The notes under the pieces: generated by a model
The model's database searches: none
Told to the model about the DNA's origin: nothing
The model's input: only the letters and a program-made list of their open reading frames with translations
Assembly: GCF_030247195.1 (NCBI RefSeq)
Contig: NC_080670.1
Location: forward strand, 93,074,161-93,138,160
From: Topomyia yanbarensis
Taxonomy: Eukaryota > Arthropoda > Insecta > Diptera > Culicidae
DNA length: 64,000 nt
Direction: 5' to 3'
Part shown: in pieces, positions 56,861-64,000 of the stretch
Numbering within the stretch: the stretch's first letter is position 1
Layout: every line of letters starts with the position of its first letter
Translations under genes and position numbers: made by a program

Positions 56861-58148
56861 GGTGGCAATATAGTTGTCACCGCCCGATAAAAAACGTCAG
56901 TCTTCCTAATGTTTGATGACTTCAAACGAGATCGGTGCTAATATAAAGACCAATCGATCTGGATCAGGAATTCACAGATAAGCGAAGGTTGTTTATTGCT
57001 TATTACCTGATTAACAATAAATCACCCCTGGATTTCGAGAAGAAATTGAAAAATGAGATCACAGATTACAGACGTATAGTCCAGAACGAAAGTTATTTAA
57101 AAAGTAGTGTAAAGTTGCAAATCGATGGAAGTTGAGAATTAATAACATAGAGGCAGGCCCGTGCGCAAAGGAGCGAAGTAAGGAGGAGGGGGGCTCAAAC
57201 CCATTCCAATGAAGGCTTTGAATTACTTTTGAAATGTTTCTCTTCTTTCTGAGCTTGCAACATCAGCTATGGATGAAAAACAACAAACAAACAACACGAA
57301 GTCAGAGAAATCGGGGTAAGATCATTCAGAAAAATACCACCGCCTGTGGTCTGTCCTAGTGCCTGAGAGCTAAATGGTTTACAAAAACGGGAATCGGTAA
57401 GCAAAAATTCCTATTCTTATGAGAGTACTCCGCTTAGCACCAGCCAGATAGGATAATTCGAAACGATTAGTGCCAAGAAAGGTAGTTGTAAAGACATGTC
57501 GGTCATTAAGGTCAGCACCTCTGGATCGTTTCGCGTCTCGGCAGGTGACGATATTTACAGTAGACATCAGCAAGTTAGATATACCGCGAAAGTTGGGCAG
57601 CAAGCAAAAAACAACAGCAATGGGAAATCTACGACCAATTAACACAAAATAAAAAGAGTAAGCACACAATCCCTACTGAGGTAATACTTAACGGTGACTG
57701 CGTAAGTTGAAGGCTGGTAGGAACAAGAGGTTTAGGTTTAGTCGGTAAGCTTACTACAAATCACTGCAGTAATCCGCACCGCCACGAGCCACAGGCAGCG
57801 CTGTCTGTTCAAGATTCCTTCTCGATAACAGACATTGTACCAATTTGTTGAGCTGAGTCGATAGAATAGGCCCTCCAGACCTGAGAAAAGATCTTCAAAG
57901 TTTGAGGGTTGCTATACCCTTCTTTTGTAAGAAACGAATAAAACCAACCCCCTTAAAAATGTCCTGATCACTGGCCTGCACAGAGGTGGAGGTAAAAACA
58001 GTGAATCTAGCAATAAAAAAATGGTTACATAAAAACGGGCATAACGGTAGCTAGCTTAAACTTTCGTTTGGATTTCTTCCTATAGTATCCTTAAGAAACA
58101 GAGTTTCATAAAATGTGTTTACCGGGCGATGGCAACTATATTGCCACC
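56861..58148. mobile_element. 1.29-kb element with GGTGGCAATATAG inverted ends
   Basis: GGTGGCAATATAGTTG followed by CACCGCCCG at 56861 is mirrored by CGGGCGATGGCAACTATATTGCCACC ending at 58148 (read as its last 18 bases, CAACTATATTGCCACC). Each terminus is itself a near-palindrome. It contains an inverted DR1-related head (57840-57950) and a 96-codon minus frame (57669-57379) without known family. Target duplication is unclear. Superfamily unknown. Confidence 0.6.
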
Positions 58149-58303
58149 TTTTTCAAAACAGTTTTTTTACGAAATAAATGTAGATTCTAAACTAAGTGAA
58201 AGAACCGTGTTTCCATTAATATAACATTCATTATTAGCCCCAAACTCTCGGCCTTATCAAGGGTTAAAGACCCCATGCTTGAGTCAGGGAAGATACAGGA
58301 TGT

Positions 58304-58567
58304 TTGCATTCAACATCAGTGGCAGCTGACGGGAATACGTCATACGTCAGCTTAGACTCTTATCGGGTGACCTTCGCCGGTTTTGCTCTACCTAACTACC
58401 TCCTCTTTGACAATGATCGTCTACCTGTTCGCCTTTTTGTGCCACGTGTAATGAAATGCAAAAATTGCAAACAATCAGGACACACAGCCTCCCAGTGTAG
58501 CAATATGGTTCGTTGTGGGAAATGCGATGAGAATCATGTGGATTTACAGTGGGGGAAATCAATATAA
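58304..58567 (+). pseudogene. ORF1 zinc-knuckle fragment (copy D)
   Basis: An 87-codon frame with LPNYLLFDNDRLPVRLFVPR, CKNCKQSGHTASQC and a damaged second knuckle CGKCDENHVDLQW. Its last His/Cys are altered (HC to QC in the first, none in the second), so RNA binding is probably lost. It is the counterpart of 9205-9513. Confidence 0.8.
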
Positions 58568-59380
58568 TCTCCCGACATGATGATACAGTGCGGAGAGAAA
58601 CTGAAGAGTTCCCCTCAGGGACGCTCTAAGGGATCTTTCGCAGAAATGCTGTTTTAAATAACTAAGCCACAAGTCTCTACAAAAATCTATACTGACTTGT
58701 CTACTGACGATGGTGACTCTGATGAACACTATGAACATTTTCTGCTGCGCCTAGAAGCAATAGAAAAAGGAGGAACTTTTCCTCTCCTAAGATTCGTTGT
58801 AATGTTCAGAAGGTGAAAAACCGAAGCAAACAGCTCCTGGTCTCCGGAATCTGAGCTCAGAAAAGAAGTTCCCAGCACTGTGGACCGTATTGTTATAGAA
58901 CACCCTCTTAAAAGCATCCTGGTAAGCTTTTTCACTGCAATAAAAACATTCTTAATGCAGTTGACTGCAAAATAGCCCCTCCTTTCAGAGATTGTATCCT
59001 TCGATAGCTAATTCAAACGAGGTCACGGATTTGATCACTGTTTAACAGTAGCATTGCAAAACATTATACCGAAACTCGATCCTTTTAAAATTTATTATGC
59101 GAAACATGACTTACTTCAGCAATAGATTTTAATTTTATTTGCTTGGATCGAGAACACTCTTACGGAAGAGTACTTTTGGGGATCAAAAAGTGCTATTTTT
59201 TCAATAGAATTAACCTTCCCTCGACACCAGGCATTGAAGATCTTGCGACATTGCAGAACTCTTTCCCGCACCGAAGTTAGTTTTAGTTGATTTTAACTCA
59301 CACGGCATAGCATAGGATTGCTTTCATGATAATGATAATCGAAATCTACCTCACTTCAAAAACTTTGTAATAACTTCAAG

Positions 59381-59614
59381 ATGACCATTTTGAACACCGG
59401 TGAAATGACACGGATCCCTGCTCCCCCAGCGCGCCCAAGCTCCTTAGACTTGTCTCTCTGCTCGACTCAGTTAGATTGCATGTGGAAGGTAATTCCTGAT
59501 CGACACGGCAGCGGTCCTCTGCCAATCTTAATCACTATTGCTAACGGCTTAAGGCCAACGAGAACAATCAATATTTCGTATGACCTCAAACGAAATAGTG
59601 ATTGGAAGAGCTAA
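59381..59614 (+). pseudogene. Endonuclease C-terminal fragment (copy D)
   Basis: The frame has the TILNTGEMTRIPAPPARPSS and LDLSLCSTQLDCMWKVI stretches of the APE domain. The essential SDHLP motif is changed to GSGPLPI in this copy. It corresponds to copy B at about 49490-49260. Confidence 0.75.
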
Positions 59615-60109
59615 GCATCCTTGGCATCCGGTAAACTCGAGTCCATGCATCTTGGGTGGCTTTATGATCGACACAGCTATTCAAACTCAGAAAACGTGTA
59701 CCACGCGAACTCTCGTGGAAGGTCTCCCAACCCGTGGTGGGACAAAAAGTGTTGAAACGTGTACGCGACCACCGGCGTACAAGATCAACTGGAATGGCGG
59801 GTTTCCTGAGCCAATGAAATTTTTCATGAAAGCCAACAAACGCTTGCTGTCACTGGTTCGTTGACGGATTAATGAGAGAAACCGAACCTGAAACAGTACT
59901 AACGAGAGAGTAGAATGTTCAAACCGTTGGATATTCGATTTCGCCAAGAAGGTTTGTACGGATTCCGCCCCGGCACAGAAGATCTACCGCGCCGCTTCCC
60001 CCCGCGGACGATACTGTAACAATAAAGCGCCAGTACCAGACAGAATCAAATTTTACTTGTTAAAGAATCTGCCAAGAGGCGTTTGTTGAATTAATTTAAT
60101 ATGTTTCTT

Positions 60110-60512
60110 AAGAGTAACCTTGTCCCTCATGACTGGAGGCAAGTAAAGGTTCACGCCATCAAAAAAAAGGAAAACAGTCTCCGATCACAACACGTATGGA
60201 CGGATTGAAATGCTCTCTTCTATTCGGAAGTTGTTCGAGAAAATGGTCCTATTCTGTCTCGACCATTGGGTCGAAGCAAATAACTTACTGTCAGATACAC
60301 AATTTGGCTTTCGCACAGGTAAAGAGACGAACGATTGCCTTGCGTTGCTCTCAACAGGAATTCAAATGGCATATGCTAACAAAGAGCAGATGGCATCAGT
60401 TTTCTTACTGACTCAGGGGGTTTGTTGTCTGAAAAACATATGTATTTTTCGCAAAGTTATTTGTCGACATCACGAATTAGCTACATGGGCCTTCCCCAGG
60501 GCTCATGTCTAA
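60110..60512 (+). pseudogene. RT finger/palm fragment (copy D)
   Basis: LSSIRKLFEKMVLFCLDHWV followed by DTQFGFRTGKETNDCLALLS matches RT of copy B. The catalytic FLDI..AFD box is lost through the same deletion as in copy C, after MAYANKEQM. The region near 60105 is the empty site for the pogo-like element of copy C. Confidence 0.78.
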
Positions 60513-60535
60513 GCCCCCTTCTCTACAATTTTTAA

Positions 60536-60886
60536 GTGAATGACATTGACAAATGTCTTGTCAATTCCTTCACGCTAGGGCAGCTTGCAGATGACGGTGT
60601 GGTCTCTATTACAGATCCTAAAGCTGTCGATTTGCAAGGACCATTGCAAGATGTCTTGGACAATTTGCCTACTTGGGCCCTCCAGCTGGGTATCGAATTC
60701 TCCAAGGAGAAAACTGAGCCAATCGCACAAACATGCGCCGAGCATTGTTCCACCAGATCTCAACTATTAAATTACCTTCAGGCCCGAGTAAGGTCATCCA
60801 ATGTCCCGATGCGGGATGTACTGGCAAACCGCGATCTCCTCTATATGTCCCTCGTATGTACCTTCCTAAAAACCATCAATATATAG
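60536..60886 (+). pseudogene. RT fragment fused to RNase H tail (copy D)
   Basis: A 116-codon frame starting NDIDKCLVNS, containing LADDGVVSITDPKAVDLQG, then crossing the shared deletion to NVPMRDVLANRDLLYMSLV. It has the same length as the copy C frame (6154-6504) with very few residue changes. The frame persists in both arms, but with the element dead on either side this is probably chance or recent duplication. Confidence 0.8.
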
Positions 60887-61271
60887 ATTTACCTGCCCCT
60901 TTTATTGTTCTTATCATTCTCAGAAGTGTTTTCTTCCACATATATCGTACATCCTTGATGGTTTGATGCAAGTGACATGAAACATCTCTGTCGAAAATGT
61001 TAACAAACGCGGAATTTGCAGCACAAACATCACACGCGCAACTCGATATGTTATCGGTCGTCATCTGACAAAGACCGCCCGAGTCTGTAATCGATGCCGT
61101 TGATCTCCCGTTAACTTGAACCCCTGTCTCTAATACCAAGGAAATATTCCCCCCTCTCCATCTGATTTTTTAGAATTTATAATAAAAGCAACGTTCGATT
61201 CTTAAAATAACAAAATGAAATTATTTAACTCATGCACTAAAAAATCAAGAAGTTTTCATCTTCATCATTAA

Positions 61272-61985
61272 GGGGTTATATACAAAGTTGGAACTCAAAA
61301 AATCGAATAAAAATTATTGAATATTCTGAAAGTACACACTTTTGAAAATATTTGTGCGAAATTTTATCCAGGTCGGTGAAATAGATTTCAAACTATAGCC
61401 GGTTCGCAGCGCGCTGGTTCTTTTGCGAATGAAGTGAACACAAAAAATTAAACGCAATTATCTCGGAACTAAGTTTTTTGAAAAGTACCGTTGCGGTGTA
61501 CGTGATATCGCAAAAACTACTCATCCGATTTTCATATTTTATTGAATTGTTTGTATTTACACTTGTACTTGAACGGTTGCTTTTTCATCCAAAAATTATC
61601 AATTCTTTGTAATGATTTTTTGTTTAAAACTCCATTTTTTGTATCGACATAATTTTTTATGAAGGAAATTTTTTTATTGGGAAACCGCTCCGTTTAAGTT
61701 TACCACAATACATTTTTCTTAAATAATCAGTTTACTTTTTTGATTTCAGTTGAGCGGTTCGGCTTGGAGACCGTTCATTGCAAACCTCTGCCAAAAAAAT
61801 ACGCTTCGGGGATTGGCCAGAACTCCGCCAATCTTGCAGATTTTTTTTAAATTCAGCTTGTTTTTTCGAACTTCGAGAGTACTACCACTACTACTTTCGC
61901 CTTTTCGAATAAAATTTGCATTAAGCACTTTAAAAAAAAACACGAACTTAGCTCACTTTTTCGCCACAACTTTGTATATAACCCC
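61272..61985. mobile_element. TTAA-type MITE, 714 bp (right arm)
   Basis: Sister of 5063-5770. The left flank TTAA (61268-61271) is intact; the right flank reads TTCA (61986-61989), one base changed. Ends GGGGTTATATACAAAGTT are preserved. Confidence 0.75.
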
Positions 61986-61989
61986 TTCA

Positions 61990-62800
61990 TAGAGGTATAT
62001 TTCAGTCCCTATGGTGGCTCAGCTTGTTGAACAAAGCCTATGTTAAGGGTTAGCATATTATGTACTAGGCTACTGCCCCAATACCTCAACAGTAACAGTT
62101 CCAGGGGGTTCGTTTAGGGCGTATGTTTAAAAACAGGGCATTGCCATCACCACGTTAAAACACACAAAATTCATATCAGATTTACAAACCATTTTGTAAG
62201 TTTCTATCACAGGGTGTCTACCATAAAGTAGCATTGCTTTATTGGTATTATTAAAATATCTCATGAAGTATTCAGACTTCCATATGAATCTTTCACACCA
62301 TCTTTCTAACATGATTCTAAATATTTAGAAAGTAAAAAATGGTTCGAGATATAAAAATATTCAATTTGTTTATACTAATTTCCGAACTCTTAAGTTCAAT
62401 AAAAAAATCCAACATTAATTTTAATTTCTTTCCATATATTGTAAAGTTTACGAGTTATCATTATGGTTATTATGGTATATGTACAATTTATTGAATCATA
62501 AGCTTAACAAATAACAATTGACACACATTTTTTGTTAAAGGGCGTGAGAAATTTTTTTCGAAGAAATCGGATATTAATTTTTATGTGGAATGCACCCTTC
62601 ATAGCAAAAAGCACCAATTTCGTGCTTTTCGTTATGTTTGCATTCAATCCGCTCATTTTCGGGTCCACTTTACGTATAGTGGCGTTATAGTTTTCGTACC
62701 CCATCAATGTCGTTGCGCCCCATCCAGGTTGTTGCGCCCTATCCAAGTCGTTGCGCCCCAGCTTTAAATTGGCGACTAACCAGCAAATATTCTACTACAA
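61990..62800 (-). other. Outer part of right arm, non-coding
   Basis: Mirrors 4265-5058. A 61-codon frame (62127-62312, minus) is partly conserved with 4736-4921 plus (WKSEYFMRYFNNTNKA), but the two differ at both ends and show no known family. GTTGCGCCC words occur three times at 62710-62760, spaced about 20 bases. Confidence 0.5.
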
Positions 62801-62899
62801 CAGCGCTGCGTGCAAGGTCGCTTTGATTGACGCAAGTTATCATACCCGTTAGTTATTTTGCGCATATTGCATACCCGCTATTATTTCCAAACCAAAAGC

Positions 62900-63669
62900 A
62901 TGGCTTGTACCAACTGATCGAAAGTGGTTAATGATTCTGATCGAATAACCTGTCGTGGCTACTGCGGAAATTCGTTCCACATGATTTGCGTCAAGATGGA
63001 TTGTAATATTCGTGACGTCCTGGGAACCTACTCTATTCTGGATGTGTAAAGGCTGTGCTGACTTATTTTCGAATGCTATCCGTAAAATGGCTTCGCGTTG
63101 TTGCGACATAGTACCCGACGATAGTTCCTTGAAATCTATAAAGAATGGCATAGCAGATTTGAAAGATGTCGTCAAAGCTCTCTCGGTTAAAGTTGACTCG
63201 AAGTCGCTATCCCCAACCGTAAACACGCATTGGAAACGGATTGCTGCTTATAATCCAGTTTCAAACACGCCCAAGCGCAAATGTGAAGATGATCCGCTCC
63301 AAACAAAAATCCCTAATATTCGTGGAAATGATAAAAACAATTTCCCAACCTGAGGAGTTGTTATGGGTTTACTTGTTAGCATTCGATCCCAGCATGACGG
63401 ATGATGAAGTTTCTACGCTTGTGAAAGATTGTCTGGGGTTGGATCCGCAACCGAGAATAGTTCGTCTAGTTCCTAAGGACAAGGATCTCTCATCTCTGAG
63501 CTTCATCACCTTCAAAGTTGGCGCTAGCAAATCATACAGAGAAAAAACTCTCTCCAATAACTCTTGGCCGGAGAACATCTTCTTCCGTGAATTTGTGACC
63601 AATTCAAAAATCCAACGACCTATTATCAGGATTGCTGCGGAGAAGAATCCATCTGGTGGTGGACAGTAG
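62900..63669 (+). pseudogene. PHD-finger ORF1 of a CR1-type non-LTR element
   Basis: ATG at 62900 opens a zinc-finger region of PHD type: C-x2-(stop), then C-x3-C at residues 18 and 22, H27 and C30, continuing in another frame as WMCKGC. The second Cys codon has become TGA (residue 6), and a frameshift lies near 63040. After a linker and a further frameshift near 63345 comes a conserved C-terminal domain (AFDPSMTDDEVSTLVKDCLG, RIVRLVPKDKDLSSLSFITF, SWPENIFFREF) that is typical of ORF1 in these elements. Stop at 63669. The window ends before any endonuclease. It may belong with the CR1/L2-like RT fragments at 15-18 kb, but that is a guess. Confidence 0.7.
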
Positions 63670-64000
63670 CGCCAAGCTATCCCGGATAAACTCGTCTGTC
63701 TAACTTCATGTACCTCGGTGAGCGACCTCGGGCTACCTGATGAATCGGCAACTTGTTCTGTGTCAGGTAAAGCCAAGAAGGGTATATGTCCTTCCGAAGC
63801 AATTCAAGATGCTGCACACCCTAAATGTAAATTTCACTTACAGTCTGCTGATGAACACAACTCAATCGACTCTACCGCTGCAGCGAACCTTCAATGTCAA
63901 AATGAAAATTTCGATCGCATCGCATCTGTCTGCTCAGTATGCTTCCCATTCCAGTCAGCCGCTGGACACAACAGTCATAACTCGGTCATTCCCTCCGCAT
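63670..64000 (+). other. Continuation of the CR1-type element
   Basis: Sequence after ORF1, without a long open frame in the part visible. If the element is intact to the right, ORF2 would start here or just beyond the window. Confidence 0.4.

Larger units (their letters stand above)
58149..61140 (+). mobile_element. Decayed non-LTR retrotransposon, copy D
   Basis: Plus-strand remnants in order: ORF1 zinc knuckles (58304-58567), ORF1 tail and ORF2 start (58600-59120), endonuclease (59200-59620), linker (59640-60050), RT (60110-60530), RT joined to the RNase H tail (60536-60886) and 3' UTR (to 61140). It shares with copy C the internal deletion of RNase H and many small lesions. It is not functional. 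Confidence 0.85.
56797..62808. repeat. Right arm of the long inverted duplication
   Basis: Reverse-complement counterpart of 4257-10279. It lacks the pogo-like element found in the left arm, showing its empty site near 60100, but keeps the full GGTGGCAA-ended element. The shared decayed frames (for example 60876-61139 minus against 5901-6164 plus) prove common descent. Confidence 0.85.

Noticed and set aside
4736..62312. Conserved 61-codon frame in both arms (4736-4921 plus and 62127-62312 minus) as a host gene
   Set aside because: Differences fall at all codon positions, and the ends are altered. Conservation is explained by the duplication, and no known family matches.
4257..62808. A giant (Maverick/Polinton-like) transposon with 6-kb inverted ends
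   Set aside because: The middle contains no polymerase B, integrase, protease or capsid-type frames. The arms consist of other dead elements, and no target duplication is seen at the outer edges.

Overview
The window looks like a transposon-rich stretch of a mosquito (Culicidae, Aedes-like large genome). This rests on the style of the non-LTR retrotransposons (APE, RT with a LADD box, RNase H, three zinc knuckles in ORF1), the many MITE-type elements with TA, TTAA or 8-bp target duplications, and one insect-type ribosomal protein gene. The species cannot be fixed from the sequence alone.

Layout. (1) 1-600: RpLP1 (60S acidic ribosomal protein P1, minus strand), the only convincing host gene, whose 3' UTR runs into the end of a dispersed repeat. 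(2) 1.1-4.2 kb: a 2.6-kb TA-flanked element with a TTAA-flanked element nested in it. (3) 4.26-10.28 kb: left arm of a long imperfect inverted repeat, carrying a decayed non-LTR element (copy C), a TTAA MITE and a pogo-like element. (4) 11-14.7 kb: several copies of a dispersed repeat, called DR1 here, with a GC-rich head and a TG/TATG microsatellite. (5) 15.2-17.9 kb: two decayed CR1/L2-like reverse transcriptase fragments. (6) 17.9-20.1 kb: reversed DR1 with a small hAT MITE. (7) 20.6-25.5 kb: non-LTR copy A, with a TA element inside its RNase H. (8) A 500-base gap at 26241-26740. (9) 28-34.9 kb: a long foldback repeat, a TA element and a 1.9-kb hAT-like element with GCGGT-rich ends. (10) 35-37.3 kb: DR1 and another RT fragment. 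(11) 37.3-43 kb: a 51-bp-period satellite with higher-order structure. (12) 44.85-52.79 kb: a miniature LTR retrotransposon whose 5' LTR was hit by a nearly intact non-LTR copy (B); B itself carries a TA-flanked MITE and an internal 347-bp inverted duplication. (13) 52.8-56.8 kb: AT-rich sequence and tRNA-like foldback units. (14) 56.8-62.8 kb: right arm of the long inverted repeat (non-LTR copy D). (15) 62.9-64 kb: start of a PHD-finger ORF1 from another non-LTR element.

The elements do not form an operon-like system. They form a readable history: the decayed non-LTR element was duplicated in inverted orientation, the pogo-like element then entered only one arm, the miniature LTR element landed in unique DNA, copy B landed in its LTR, and a MITE landed in B. 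Target-site duplications and empty sites in sister copies support several of these steps directly.
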